64,000 bases of DNA from Wolbachia endosymbiont (group B) of Germaria angustata (GCF_964026725.1 NZ_OZ034691.1:1054001-1118000); one strand, 5' to 3'; shown: positions 18,985-28,528, numbered from the stretch's first letter. The notes: generated from the sequence alone by a model not told the origin. Numbers and translations: made by a program.

Positions 18985-20136
18985 TTAAGTCCTCATTGGC
19001 ATCACTATGTATAGTGCGCTTGAATCATCTTCATCAGTGATAATTGTAGCACTATTACCATCTGATAAGCTAAACTTACACTTATTTTTTATGCAGGATA
19101 AAGCATCAAGCAAATAACGTGAATTAAATCCTACTTCCATAAGAGCTCCATCGTAATCCACCTCTATAGACTCAGTCGCATCACTGCACTCTTGGGAATT
19201 TGAATGTAGAGTTAATAAATTCTCTTGCAATGAAAATTTAATTGATTTTATTTTATCGGACACAACAACGGAAACTCGGTCTATAACACTAGCAAGTTTG
19301 CTACTCTCAACAATCATTTGTTTATCTTGAGACGTTGGAATGACAGCTTTGTAATCTGGAAAAGTCCCATCTATCAATTTTGATATTAGAATATACTCAC
19401 CACATGTAAATTTGATTTTTCTATCTGAAAGTTTTATATTAATCTCATTACAATCACACAATACTTTCAATAATTCCATGATAGTTTTACGTGGAATGAT
19501 CACCCAAAATTCGCCGTTGATATCTTCAGGTTTAGGCCTTTTTATACATGATAAACGGTGGCCATCAGTTGCAACGCAGTACAGAAATTGCTCATCTGTA
19601 TGCAGATATATCCCGTTTAAATTATACCTTGTATCATCCAGCGACACAGCAAACTTCGTTTTAGTCAATAAGTCTACCAAATCTGCACTTAGTAGAGTGA
19701 AATCGTATTGATGATCACCTTCTTCCAGAACAGGGAAGTTATTTGAAACTACGTTCGGTAAAGAAAAATTTGCATTTCCACAGGATATCAATAATTTTCC
19801 TTGATTATTCATTTCGAAATTGACATCCAAATTAGTTGGCAATTTCTTCACTATGTCATGTAAAGTATGTGCTGAGATTTTCACTTCTCCTTCTGCTGAT
19901 ACACTTGCAGTAAGTGAGGCAAATATTGAAATGTCAAGATCGGTAGCCTTTAGTTTTATGCTGCCATGTTGTGCTTTGATATTTATACACGCTAAAACGT
20001 CTATCGCGTTGCGCCTTTCAACCACCCCGCTCACTCTGGATAGCGTATTTAAAAGACTTGCTCGGCCAACGCTAAAACGCATTTGCTCACATACAACTTG
20101 CTCTTTACCTGCAACCTCTAACATACTAATTCTCAA
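18985..20136 (-). CDS. dnaN: DNA polymerase III subunit beta (sliding clamp)
   Basis: The beta clamp rings DNA and holds the polymerase. Three repeated clamp domains can be traced, and the C-terminus ends YIVMPMRT, the usual clamp ending. The longest frame starts at TTG 20136 (383 residues). ATG at 20124 (MLEVAG) is more likely than the TTG, and ATG at 20082 (MRFSVGRASLLNTLSRVSG) is where homologues normally begin. No start has a strong ribosome-binding site. dnaA is not adjacent, so this is not evidence of the replication origin. Confidence 0.95.
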   Translation of the reverse strand: MRISMLEVAGKEQVVCEQMRFSVGRASLLNTLSRVSGVVERRNAIDVLACINIKAQHGSIKLKATDLDISIFASLTASVSAEGEVKISAHTLHDIVKKLPTNLDVNFEMNNQGKLLISCGNANFSLPNVVSNNFPVLEEGDHQYDFTLLSADLVDLLTKTKFAVSLDDTRYNLNGIYLHTDEQFLYCVATDGHRLSCIKRPKPEDINGEFWVIIPRKTIMELLKVLCDCNEINIKLSDRKIKFTCGEYILISKLIDGTFPDYKAVIPTSQDKQMIVESSKLASVIDRVSVVVSDKIKSIKFSLQENLLTLHSNSQECSDATESIEVDYDGALMEVGFNSRYLLDALSCIKNKCKFSLSDGNSATIITDEDDSSALYIVMPMRT

Positions 20137-20236
20137 AAGTATATTTTAAATGATATCTACATTCTATGTAAAGTGCTATTTATCTTTTTATCTGAGAGAT
20201 AAAAACAGCCTATCTTATACTTTAGTAATCAATAAT

Positions 20237-20734
20237 TTACTTTGTATGGCATAAGTCGTGCATTTTTTGGTAAGCTTTTTGAAACCCAAGCAAAGAATAA
20301 GTATCATCAACATTTGCTGTTTTTATTTTTCCATTAACTATCATTGATAATCCTTGTTTCATTTTTAGAATCAAATCTTGGTCCGTTTTTGTATCATCTG
20401 TCCACGCAAGACTTCTCTGTATTATCGGCAATTGATATTTTATTTTTTTATCGATATTGAGAACTACGGGCTCATTATTATACTGAAAGCCAGAAGTGAC
20501 GCTCACCTCATCTGCTTTTTTATCAACGTAACTGACCATTACATAAGGCTTGCGATCGGCTGTATAGTGTTCACTTTTTTCCTTAGGATAGGATACAATA
20601 TAACACACTTTCTCACCATCTTCCAGTGCAGTATACACAAACCAGTCTTTATATTTTTCCCTCAGTTGTACATTACTAACCGATGCAAGAGTGTCTATTG
20701 AAAAAAATATTAGAAATACGAAAAGACTACGCAT
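20237..20734 (-). CDS. Invasion-associated locus B (IalB) family protein
   Basis: This 165-residue exported protein starts with a signal peptide (residues 1-17, ending TLA). The core has W31 in KDWFVYT and a cysteine in KVCYIVSYPKE, followed by a second cysteine near the C-terminus (HDLCHTK). This is the usual IalB-family arrangement. The family was named in Bartonella for a role in invasion, but its wider function is unclear. The start overlaps the end of rpoH by eight bases, so the two are one operon. Confidence 0.82.
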   Translation of the reverse strand: MRSLFVFLIFFSIDTLASVSNVQLREKYKDWFVYTALEDGEKVCYIVSYPKEKSEHYTADRKPYVMVSYVDKKADEVSVTSGFQYNNEPVVLNIDKKIKYQLPIIQRSLAWTDDTKTDQDLILKMKQGLSMIVNGKIKTANVDDTYSLLGFQKAYQKMHDLCHTK

Positions 20735-21620
20735 GTAAACCGAATTTCAAACTCTCTGATTTTATATGTTGTTTTACCTTACTCATCGCTTGTTCAGCCA
20801 GCTGTCTTATTCTTTCTCTTGAAACACAATATTTTTTGCTAAGCTCATCCAAAGTCTGAGTATTCTCAGACAAATATCTGCTAATGAAAATGTCTCTTGA
20901 TCTTTCATTAAGACTTGCTAATGCATTGCTTAAGATTGTTTCTTTTAATGCCTTTTCTTCATGATTCTGGTAAGCTAATTCTTGATTGACTAAATTACAC
21001 GGAATCATATCTTGTAACTCCTTTTTAGAGTCATCACCTATTTTTATACAATTATTTAACGACTGATCCTTACAAGCCAAACGATAGTTCATCTGTACAA
21101 CATCTTCTTCAGATACAGAAAGCTCGTTTGATATTGCTTTTATTTCTTCTTTACTCAAAGTTTCTCTGTTTGTGTATTGTAAAATTCTTTTTTTTATTTT
21201 ACGTAAACTAAAAAACAATCTCCTTTGTGCTTGCGTTGTACCTATTTTTACAAGTGACCAAGATTTTAATATAAAGTCTTTCATTGAAGCTTCAATCCAC
21301 CATACTGCATAAGTTGAAAAACGAAATCCCAAGTTAGGATTGAACTTTTTCACTGCATACATTAAACCCATATTTCCTTCCATGACCAGGTCCATCAACA
21401 ATAGACCGTAATTCTTAAATTTCATTGCAATTTTTACTACCAAATTCAAATGGCTAGTAATCAACCTGTGAGCAGAAGAAATATCCTGGTATTCTTGCCA
21501 ATTTTTTGCTAATCGCACTTCCTCTTCTTGGGAAAGCATAGGAAATTTTCGCACTTCAGCAATATATTGCATGAGATTAGTGCTACTATTAACAGATAAA
21601 TTCGCTACTGGGATCAACAT
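20727..21620 (-). CDS. rpoH: RNA polymerase sigma-32 (heat-shock) factor
   Basis: RpoH directs RNA polymerase to heat-shock promoters. The 297-residue protein has sigma-70 region 2 (DLVMEGNMGLMYAVKKFNP, RFSTYAVWWIEASMKDFIL) with the YAVWWI element typical of sigma-32. Region 4 has a helix-turn-helix (LSKKYCVSRERIRQLAEQAM). It has no region 1.1. It is followed, with overlap, by the IalB-family gene. Confidence 0.95.
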   Translation of the reverse strand: MLIPVANLSVNSSTNLMQYIAEVRKFPMLSQEEEVRLAKNWQEYQDISSAHRLITSHLNLVVKIAMKFKNYGLLLMDLVMEGNMGLMYAVKKFNPNLGFRFSTYAVWWIEASMKDFILKSWSLVKIGTTQAQRRLFFSLRKIKKRILQYTNRETLSKEEIKAISNELSVSEEDVVQMNYRLACKDQSLNNCIKIGDDSKKELQDMIPCNLVNQELAYQNHEEKALKETILSNALASLNERSRDIFISRYLSENTQTLDELSKKYCVSRERIRQLAEQAMSKVKQHIKSESLKFGLHA

Positions 21621-21811
21621 AATAACTTAAATTAAAACTCCATGTATATAATATATTGATTTTCAGTGAAAAATTCAAGCTTTAATTAAAAAAAGCATAA
21701 CTTTATATCTAATTAAGACCTTAGCAACATTAAACTTCAACCAGAACTACCTGAATGTAGAATTAAAATTACTAATGTGTAATGATAGGCTATATAATTT
21801 AAAGTAAACAG

Positions 21812-21888
21812 TGTGTTATTCCAGTGTTTAAACACTGGAATTCACATTTCTTTTTTCTAGATCCCAGTGTCATTCTACTTGAATGACA
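21812..21888. repeat. Degenerate palindromic repeat downstream of wsp
   Basis: Units ttccagtgtttaaacactgg and agatcccagtgtcattctac belong to the same palindrome family but have diverged. The rest of the gap between rpoH's start and the wsp stop shows nothing else. Confidence 0.65.
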
Positions 21889-21923
21889 AGAAAAACCCAC
21901 TGGGATAATAAGACAAAGATAGA

Positions 21924-22604
21924 CTAGAAATTAAACGCTACTCCAGCTTCTGCACCAACAGTGCTGTAAAGAACTTTGATTCCGCCATCATCTTTAGCTT
22001 TCTTACCAAAATTAGCACCATAAGAACCAAAATAACGAGCACCAGCATAAAGCTTGATTTCTGGGGTTACATCATAACTAATACCAGCTTTTGCTTGATA
22101 AGCAAAACCAAATCCAGATTTTTTATCACCAGTAACCTCTGTTACTAAAGGATTGCTTACATACGCTGCACCAACACCAACACCAACGTATGGAGTGATA
22201 GGCATATCTTCAATTGCTATATCGTAATAAACATTAACTAGTCCTGAAAATGCTGTTAAACTTTCTACAACTGCTGGAGAAGTATCTACTACATCTGCAT
22301 CTTTACTCAATTGTGAGTAAAGTCCTTCAACATCAACCCTGATATCATCCATTTTATAACCAAATGCACCACCTCCAGCTAGAAAAGATGCTTTTAAGGG
22401 ACTATTGTTGTCCTTACCTGATTTATATGTAACACCATCAATCTTTGTTTTAAAAGATAAAACTTCACCGTTGTATTGTAAACGAACGTAGTAGCTAGTT
22501 TCTTCATCACTTATTGGACCAATAGGATCTGATGAAAAAGCAGAGTTTGATAGGCTTAGCAACGTCACTAAAGCAGCTGCCGAAAAAAACTTTTTATAAT
22601 GCAT
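21924..22604 (-). CDS. wsp: Wolbachia surface protein WSP
   Basis: WSP is the main outer-membrane beta-barrel protein of Wolbachia and a standard typing gene. The 226-residue product has a signal peptide (about 1-24). It then has DPIGPISDEETSYYVRLQYN, GYKMDDIRVDVEGLYSQL, YYDIAIEDMPITPYVGVGVG and ends GAEAGVAFNF, all hallmark WSP stretches. The stretches between them (for example KSGKDNNSP and DADVVDTSPAVV) correspond to the hypervariable surface loops. A ribosome-binding site (gaggg) precedes ATG 22604. Confidence 0.98.
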   Translation of the reverse strand: MHYKKFFSAAALVTLLSLSNSAFSSDPIGPISDEETSYYVRLQYNGEVLSFKTKIDGVTYKSGKDNNSPLKASFLAGGGAFGYKMDDIRVDVEGLYSQLSKDADVVDTSPAVVESLTAFSGLVNVYYDIAIEDMPITPYVGVGVGAAYVSNPLVTEVTGDKKSGFGFAYQAKAGISYDVTPEIKLYAGARYFGSYGANFGKKAKDDGGIKVLYSTVGAEAGVAFNF

Positions 22605-22642
22605 AATTGCCCTCGTTAAAAAAATTAAAATTCCACTTTAGC

Positions 22643-22671
22643 AGTCTAAATAATAACTAAAGTTAAGTCAA
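22643..22671 (-). promoter_or_regulatory. Putative wsp promoter
   Basis: Read on the minus strand, TTGACT (22671-22666) and TAGACT (22648-22643) are separated by 17 bases. They lie 40-65 bases before the wsp start, which suits a strong housekeeping promoter. The call rests on consensus matching only. Confidence 0.45.
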
Positions 22672-22827
22672 GTGCTAACTTAATAACACAAAACCTTCTG
22701 TATCTTAACTAACTTTTAGGAAAATACAAAGATTTTATTAATTAATAAATAGAGTTACTCTACTTTTTTTACTCTTGATTTTTTGGTATAGCTAACGTAG
22801 GTAAAATTTACTATCGAAAGACCTCGT

Positions 22828-22875
22828 CATTCCGCTACTTGTTAGCGGAATCTATACCGCGGCGGTATGACGTAG
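22828..22875. repeat. Short palindrome upstream of wsp, different family
   Basis: The unit gtcattccgctacttgttag with cggaatctataccgcggcgg followed by tatgacg is a palindrome related in style but not sequence to the tcatcccag units. It lies between wsp and ybaB. Apart from the wsp promoter, nothing else is seen in this gap. Confidence 0.6.
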
Positions 22876-22979
22876 GGCTGTGCTAGCTATAGGTGCATTA
22901 TATGAAGAAGTACTAGCGTTGGAAATATTAGAAAAAAAATACTTACACTAAAAGAAATTTCAGTAGTATAGAAATAAAT

Positions 22980-23312
22980 TCAAAAAGGAAGTTTAAATCC
23001 AGGTGGTAACCCCATCGTACCTGCAAGATCAGAGGTTGCATTTGCCATATCTTCTTCTGCTTTTTTAATGGCATCATTAAACGCTGCTGTCACTAAATCT
23101 TCTACTATGTCTTTTTCTTCATTTCTCATAAGCTCTAAGTCTATGTTTACCTTTTTAGCTTTATAGCCACCTATTTTTATAACTTCCACTAATATAGAAA
23201 CTTTGCCACCACCAGAAATACCTTGAAACTCTTTTCCAATATACTTTTCTTGAGCTTCCGCAAGCTTTTTTTGCATTTCTTGCGCTTGCTTCATTATTTG
23301 ACTGAAATCCAC
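22980..23312 (-). CDS. YbaB/EbfC family nucleoid-associated protein
   Basis: This 110-residue protein begins MDFSQIMKQAQEMQKKLAEA, a helical dimer arm, and has the family core GISGGGKVSILVEV. It ends with GTMGLPPGFKLPF, the conserved tail. YbaB proteins bind DNA and coat the nucleoid. It starts three bases after the dnaX stop, the widely conserved dnaX-ybaB pair. Confidence 0.95.
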   Translation of the reverse strand: MDFSQIMKQAQEMQKKLAEAQEKYIGKEFQGISGGGKVSILVEVIKIGGYKAKKVNIDLELMRNEEKDIVEDLVTAAFNDAIKKAEEDMANATSDLAGTMGLPPGFKLPF

Positions 23313-23315
23313 AAC

Positions 23316-24899
23316 CTACTCCTTATTTTCTATATTAACTACCTTTGCACCTTTAAACGTATTTAATATGTCCTTAACTGCAGGTGCATAATTTAAATTA
23401 CTCACTTCCCTATTCATGTAACTCGTATCAACTATAATAACCCACTCCTGATTAGTAGCTTGATTTAAGTAACTTTTCAAGTCATTACAAAAATTACTGT
23501 TCAAGCTAGATACAGCTTTTAATTTTAAATACCCAAATCTACAATCTATTAATTGTAGATTACTACACAGTTGTTTGTAAAGATAAATTTGGTTACTCCG
23601 CCTTAATAGTTGCAAAATCTTATCAAAATCGTAATTTTGTTGTTTATTTTTCACATGGATCCCAGTGTCGCGCACTGGGATGACAGAGTGGGGTTTTTCC
23701 ACATATTTTTTTTGATCCAAGTAGTCAGCTACTTGGATGACAGAGGGGGAAGGTGCAACAGGTCTGCCCTGTCTATTTCCTTGCTCTACATTCTGTGAAA
23801 GAATTTTTTTGATCACCTGTTCTGGAGAAGGTAGATCAGAGAGATAGCAAAGACTAATTAGCATCATTTCAGCAGCAACATCGTTGCATGTTGAAACCTT
23901 TATATCTTGAATACCTTTAAGCAGCACCTTCCACAATCTCGAAAAAAATATTAAAGACTTTTTCGCACTCAAATCTTTTACTCTGCTCTTCTCATATTCT
24001 GTATCAATCTCTTTTGTAATTAAAAAACGGCATATTAACTGGATTGTTTGCAGCAGATCTTCAAAAATATTAAGCGGATTTGCTGTTTTTACCACATTGT
24101 CGAATACTAACAAAGCCTTCTGTAAATCACTATCTAATACTGCTTCCAGTAGATCAAATATAACGTTTCTATCTACTAGACCAAGTATGTCTTTAACACT
24201 TTGAGTGGATATTGTACCATCTTTGCTATATAGGACTGCTTGATTCATCAAAAATAAAGCGTTACGCATTGAATGATTGCAGTGGTGAGCAATTAATCCC
24301 GATGCTTCTTTTTCAATAAAATAATTTTCTTTTTGTGCAATATCATTTAAACGCTCCATTATCTTAGCTGAAGGAATGTTATGTAAGTCAAACCTTTGAC
24401 AACGTGCAATAACAGTTATTGGTATCTTTTTTATTTCTGTAGTTGCCAGAATAAACTTTACGCTAGATGGTGGTTCTTCTAGAGTTTTAAGTAATGCATT
24501 AAATGCATTACTGGATAACATGTGTACTTCATCTATAATGTAAACTTTAAATTTAGAACTTATTGGTAAATAGCAAATATCTCCCAAGATCGCTCTAACA
24601 TCCTCAACACTAGTGTGACTTGCCGCATCGATTTCAACTACATCTGGATGGCTTGAATTTTTTATTGCCAGACAACTTGTACATGATCCACAAGGTTCAA
24701 AAGTTGGCCCCAACGAGCAGTTCAAACATAAAGCTATTATTCTTGCAGTGGTGGTTTTACCAATTCCACTGCTACCAGAAAGCAGTATAGATTGTGGAAT
24801 TTTGTTGAGAGTAAAAGCATTTTCTAGTATACGCACCAATATATCTTGACCTACTAAATCTTTAAAGCTACTAGGACGATATTTTAATGCTATGTTCAT
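23316..24899 (-). CDS. dnaX: DNA polymerase III subunit gamma/tau
   Basis: DnaX is the ATPase of the clamp loader. Walker A is GSSGIGKTT (42-50). The zinc site is C61, C70, C73, C76 (CGSCTSC). The Walker B/DExx motif is VYIIDEVHMLS, and the SRC-like motif is TVIARCQRFD. Residues about 385-416 come from two Wolbachia palindromes (DNA 23653-23748), giving SVIQVADYLD and SVIPVRDTGIH, inserted in frame in the linker after the ATPase domains. Total length is 527 residues. ybaB follows directly. Confidence 0.96.
   Translation of the reverse strand: MNIALKYRPSSFKDLVGQDILVRILENAFTLNKIPQSILLSGSSGIGKTTTARIIALCLNCSLGPTFEPCGSCTSCLAIKNSSHPDVVEIDAASHTSVEDVRAILGDICYLPISSKFKVYIIDEVHMLSSNAFNALLKTLEEPPSSVKFILATTEIKKIPITVIARCQRFDLHNIPSAKIMERLNDIAQKENYFIEKEASGLIAHHCNHSMRNALFLMNQAVLYSKDGTISTQSVKDILGLVDRNVIFDLLEAVLDSDLQKALLVFDNVVKTANPLNIFEDLLQTIQLICRFLITKEIDTEYEKSRVKDLSAKKSLIFFSRLWKVLLKGIQDIKVSTCNDVAAEMMLISLCYLSDLPSPEQVIKKILSQNVEQGNRQGRPVAPSPSVIQVADYLDQKKYVEKPHSVIPVRDTGIHVKNKQQNYDFDKILQLLRRSNQIYLYKQLCSNLQLIDCRFGYLKLKAVSSLNSNFCNDLKSYLNQATNQEWVIIVDTSYMNREVSNLNYAPAVKDILNTFKGAKVVNIENKE
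23653..23748. repeat. Two palindromic repeats inside dnaX
   Basis: The units ggatcccagtgtcgcgcact...gggatgaca and gatccaagtagtcagctact...tggatgacag lie back to back and are translated in frame in the DnaX linker. Confidence 0.9.
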
Positions 24900-25131
24900 A
24901 GCCTAGAATAAAACAAATAGTACAAATAGGTATGCAACCCAAAAAGATTCTGATATGGTTGCTTCATTTCTGACCTGACCAAGTTACAGAATTTTTGCCT
25001 GCATACCTTATAAAAGGTTATACTTTTTTTTTTTTTTAGCAAGGTATATTCTATATTAGTCTTATAATTTATATGTTAGACCTTTTGCAACATTACTTTG
25101 GAGTAAACAGCTGTTACCTAAAATACTCTTC

Positions 25132-25413
25132 TTCTGTCATCCCAGTGCCCAGACACTGGGATCCAGGAAACTTAATTTTAAATGAATACATTAGGCTGTT
25201 GTATAATAAGAACTGGATTCCAGTGTCAATCACTGAAATGACACCCTTCCGGTGGGGATTGCTCTCAAACTACAATGTTCGTACAGTTGTACTGGGATCC
25301 AAGTATAAAAATATTTGGAAATTACACAATGGACAATGGATTCTAGGAATATATGTTAAAAGCAATGTCCATAATGAAATAAGCTGGATTCCAATGTCAC
25401 GTACTGGAATGAC
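25132..25413. repeat. Cluster of palindromic repeats
   Basis: At least three palindrome halves (gtcatcccagtgcccagaca..., ctggattccagtgtcaatca..., ctggattccaatgtcacgta...) are packed here upstream of the GST gene. An ORF of 126 codons (25073-25453) runs through them but is made almost wholly of repeat sequence, so I do not call it a gene. The rest of the gap from 24900 has only an 18-T homopolymer-like run near 25026. Confidence 0.8.
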
Positions 25414-25449
25414 AACATATAGGTATTGGAATAACAAAAGAGGAATATT

Positions 25450-26103
25450 ATGATTTTATATCATTTTCCTCTTTGTCCGTTTTCACGAAAAGTTAGAGCT
25501 CTTCTCAAGGAAAAAAAGCTGAATTGTGATTTGGTATATGAAAATCCATGGGAAAAGCGGAATGAATTCATGGAGATCAATCCAATCGGACAAGTACCAG
25601 TATTAATAGATAATAACTTTGTAATAGCGGATAGTAATGCCATTTGTGAATATATAGAAGAGACTTACAATAGTGACGTCAAATTACTTGGTTCATCAAC
25701 TATTATTAAGTCTAAAATACGCGCTTTAATCAATTGGTTCGATAGCAAATTTTACAATGAAGTTACTAAGTATATTATGAATGAAAAAGTAATTACTAAC
25801 CGCAGCCCTGACTCTAGATTTCTTCATGCAGCTCAGCATAACCTGCCTTGCCATATGGAATACATCGAACACTTAATTAACAAGAACGTTTGGCTTGCAA
25901 CCGATAAGTTCACTTTAGCCGATATTACTTTAGCATCACATATTTCTATAATAGACTACGTAAATAGTTTCCCATGGGAAAAAAGTAAGATTTTAAAAGA
26001 ATGGTACTCCATTGTTAAATCAAGGCCTTGTTTTCGCGAAATATTATTAGAGAGAGTTTTTGGCTTAACTCCCCCTAGACATTACGCTGACCTTGATTTT
26101 TAA
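25450..26103 (+). CDS. Glutathione S-transferase family protein
   Basis: This 217-residue protein has the GST layout. The N-terminal thioredoxin-like domain has PLCPFSRKVRALLKEK, with Cys in the active-site CPFS position. It continues with IGQVPVLIDNNFVIADSNAI (cis-proline and Glu/Asp-Ser glutathione-binding motif). A helical C-terminal domain includes KFTLADITLASHI (N-capping box). The role may be detoxification or, as in SspA-like proteins, regulation; this cannot be told. Its 3' end overlaps the convergent O-methyltransferase by 29 bases. Confidence 0.9.
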   Translation: MILYHFPLCPFSRKVRALLKEKKLNCDLVYENPWEKRNEFMEINPIGQVPVLIDNNFVIADSNAICEYIEETYNSDVKLLGSSTIIKSKIRALINWFDSKFYNEVTKYIMNEKVITNRSPDSRFLHAAQHNLPCHMEYIEHLINKNVWLATDKFTLADITLASHISIIDYVNSFPWEKSKILKEWYSIVKSRPCFREILLERVFGLTPPRHYADLDF

Positions 26104-26752
26104 CTTGCGTTAGTTTTAAAGCTACAGTCATTCCTTCGTCAGTAGGAATCAATATGGAGAAATATTTTTTTTCATCTGACAATCTATCATTAAACTCTCT
26201 CATAGCATGCCATGACTTTTCTGATACTTCTTTTGGAGGAGATTCTAAAAATACTGTATCAAATAATAGAGTGTTATCTGCAACGATTAGCCCATCTTGT
26301 TTAATGTATGACTCTGCCCAATCTAAATACTTAGGATAACTACTTTTGTTAGCATCGATGAATATCATGTCAAATGGTGCCTTTGCTGATAATTCATTAA
26401 TTTTTTCCAGTGCATCACCTTCTATTAGAGTAATTTTATCACTTAGATTAAAAGCACTAAAATTTTTTTTTGCTATTCTTGAGTGTTGAGGATTATTTTC
26501 TATTGTATATATATGACCATCTTTCGGTAAAGCTTTTACCATACAAATTGACGAATAACCATATAACGTGCCAATTTCAATTATGCTTTTAACTTTATGG
26601 ATTTTGATAAATAAATTTAATAATTTTCCTTCTTCAGGAGTGATTTGAATACGTTGTTTCTTATCAAGAGTACAATGTTCTTCTATTTTTTTATACTCTT
26701 TTGCAAATAAGCTTCTTATGTACAACGATTTTCTGCTAAAGTTATGACGCAT
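26075..26752 (-). CDS. SAM-dependent O-methyltransferase (caffeoyl-CoA OMT-like)
   Basis: This 225-residue class I methyltransferase has motif I IIEIGTLYGYSSICM, DMIFIDANKSSYPKYLD (motif with metal-binding Asp in the CCoAOMT family) and GLIVADNTL. The substrate is unknown. The 3' end overlaps the GST gene on the opposite strand. Confidence 0.9.
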   Translation of the reverse strand: MRHNFSRKSLYIRSLFAKEYKKIEEHCTLDKKQRIQITPEEGKLLNLFIKIHKVKSIIEIGTLYGYSSICMVKALPKDGHIYTIENNPQHSRIAKKNFSAFNLSDKITLIEGDALEKINELSAKAPFDMIFIDANKSSYPKYLDWAESYIKQDGLIVADNTLLFDTVFLESPPKEVSEKSWHAMREFNDRLSDEKKYFSILIPTDEGMTVALKLTQVKNQGQRNV

Positions 26753-27001
26753 TAAGTTTTATAATATAAACTAAGGAGGTTTAATCTATATAAGATTTAT
26801 AAATATAACAATAGGGTTAAGAATAATAAAATTTTTATTTTAAGTTGTTATTTTATAAAGTAAAATTTTAAGTGACAAAGATTATTATATATTTTACTAT
26901 AGTTAACTAGTATAATAACCAATTGTTATACTAGAATTAAGGGATCGTTTATTTACATCTCTCTTAAAATGTAATTTTTATAATCAATTAGAGGGGGTTA
27001 T

Positions 27002-27280
27002 ATGTCTTATAACATTGCTAACGAAGTTGAAACGTTAAGCAAGAAGTCTAATAATAATGAAGGAGTGAAATTACTGCACAATCCAGCTTATCGCGAGAAG
27101 TACAAAGAACGCTTTAACGAAGCTCAGAAAAAAGTTATGGATATGGTCCAATTTTATGATGGAACGATAGTATTAATAGAGAATAAAATTGCTATGTATT
27201 ATTATGCTTGGCACAGTAAAAAAAGAGAGTTTGAGCGTAAAAAGCAACAAACAGTATCAAAAAATAATGATTCAGCATAG
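27002..27280 (+). CDS. Small uncharacterised protein
   Basis: This 92-residue protein is highly charged and helical (NPAYREKYKERFNEAQKKVM) with a tyrosine-rich centre (MYYYAWHSKKREFERKK). There is no signal peptide. A strong ribosome-binding site (gaggggg) precedes ATG 27002, which supports expression. It may belong to a small Rickettsiales-restricted family, possibly DUF2671, but I am not certain. The ~250 bases upstream are very AT-rich and gene-free. Confidence 0.7.
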   Translation: MSYNIANEVETLSKKSNNNEGVKLLHNPAYREKYKERFNEAQKKVMDMVQFYDGTIVLIENKIAMYYYAWHSKKREFERKKQQTVSKNNDSA

Positions 27281-27287
27281 GGTTTTT

Positions 27288-27333
27288 ATATGGTAAGCTA
27301 CAGTGTTATTACTTCACTATAGCTTTTCCATAT
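27288..27333. terminator. Hairpin between the small ORF and the DsbA gene
   Basis: An imperfect inverted repeat, atatggtaagctacagtg against cactatagcttttccatat, lies between two convergent genes and overlaps the 3' end of the second. It is probably a two-way terminator. Confidence 0.55.
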
Positions 27334-28040
27334 GACTCATCTATTACATTAGTGAAGTATTCCAGCTCTCTATACCCTTCATGTTTGATTTTACCATTCT
27401 CTACATATGATTTGTCATCGTTAAGCTTGATGATGAATACAGGAGTAGCTGTGATATCAAGTTTATTAATTGCAAGTGATTTATCATTTATAATTTTGTC
27501 CATCATCTTTTTATCATTAATGCATTGGTTAAATACATCTTGCTTCAAATTGCTTAGTGCAGCAATTTTTTGTAGTATAGTTAAATCACTAAAATTAGAG
27601 TAGTTCCACGAGTCTATTGCATTAAACACAGCTTTGTTAAAATTAAAATAGTCTTCTTCTTTTTCATAGCAATAACTTAGCATTGCAGCTTTTAATCCTC
27701 TGTAATCTAGAGGAAAATGACGGAATATGTATAACATCTTACCTGTATCTATGTACTTCTCTTTGATTTTAGGAAAAACTTTCTTATGAAAAAGAGAACA
27801 GTGATAACAAGTGAGCGAGGCGTATTCTATCATTAAAATTGGTGCTTTTCGATCTCCTAATAATTTATCATCAGGCAATAGCAACAGTAGTTCTTTTGGT
27901 GTTATTTCATCAGTTTTTTGAGTGTTGGGTAAGTTTTGTTCAATAGCTGCATAAGAACTAACACTTATAAAAATAAGCAAGAACAATAATCTAAAAATCA
28001 TTACAATGGAAATACTGAACTTATTAAAAAATTTATGCAT
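27309..28040 (-). CDS. DsbA family thiol:disulfide oxidoreductase
   Basis: This 243-residue exported protein forms or shuffles disulfides in periplasmic proteins. A long hydrophobic N-terminus (about residues 10-32) serves as signal peptide or anchor. The active site is CYHC in YASLTCYHCSLFHKKVFP. The cis-proline region is ITATPVFII. It belongs to the alphaproteobacterial DsbA (Com1/BdbD-like) group. It lies 14 bases after the COQ10-family gene. Confidence 0.9.
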   Translation of the reverse strand: MHKFFNKFSISIVMIFRLLFLLIFISVSSYAAIEQNLPNTQKTDEITPKELLLLLPDDKLLGDRKAPILMIEYASLTCYHCSLFHKKVFPKIKEKYIDTGKMLYIFRHFPLDYRGLKAAMLSYCYEKEEDYFNFNKAVFNAIDSWNYSNFSDLTILQKIAALSNLKQDVFNQCINDKKMMDKIINDKSLAINKLDITATPVFIIKLNDDKSYVENGKIKHEGYRELEYFTNVIDESYGKAIVK

Positions 28041-28054
28041 TTATATAAATAATG

Positions 28055-28528
28055 TCAAGATAACTTTTGCTTAGCAAGACTTTCTACTCTGTCTTTAAAT
28101 GCAGTAATTATTTTATTTTGTGCATATTTATACACCGAGTTTAATAAAGTAGAAAACAAATTGGATTTAAACTCAAACTCTATATAGAACTCTACCATAG
28201 TTTTATTTTTGCTCATAGGAGTGAATTTCCATTCATTGTATAAATGTTTAAATATTCCATTTGATGACACAGCTTTTATCCAGCTTTCATTTATTCCATT
28301 TGGAGAAAGAAAGGTCACTTCTGATGTATAACTTCCTTTAATGCCATGAAAAGCTGCAAGGAGGTCCACAATCATTTGGCTATCAGTTTTTTCTTTTATA
28401 TAAACAGCTTTGCACCAAGGAACAAAATCAGGATACTTCTCAACGTCAATTACAACTTGAAACACCCTATGAGATGAACAGAAAAAAATACCTTTTTCTT
28501 TATATTGGTGAAGCATAAAACTGAACAA
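28055..28528 (-). CDS. COQ10/RatA family START-domain protein
   Basis: This 157-residue protein is of the polyketide cyclase/START fold. It has the family core VIDVEKYPDFVPWCKAVYI and an amphipathic C-terminal helix. Mitochondrial COQ10 binds ubiquinone and helps respiration; in E. coli the relative RatA was described as a ribosome-association toxin. The first role suits this genome better, but that is inference. The first few residues may precede the true start. Confidence 0.88.
   Translation of the reverse strand: MFSFMLHQYKEKGIFFCSSHRVFQVVIDVEKYPDFVPWCKAVYIKEKTDSQMIVDLLAAFHGIKGSYTSEVTFLSPNGINESWIKAVSSNGIFKHLYNEWKFTPMSKNKTMVEFYIEFEFKSNLFSTLLNSVYKYAQNKIITAFKDRVESLAKQKLS

Noticed and set aside
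18985..20136. Replication origin near dnaN
   Set aside because: There is no dnaA, no cluster of DnaA boxes that I can see and no gyrB-recF neighbourhood; dnaN is often displaced in Rickettsiales.
25073..25453. 126-codon ORF upstream of the GST gene
   Set aside because: It is made of palindromic repeat units read through, with no family resemblance and no ribosome-binding site.
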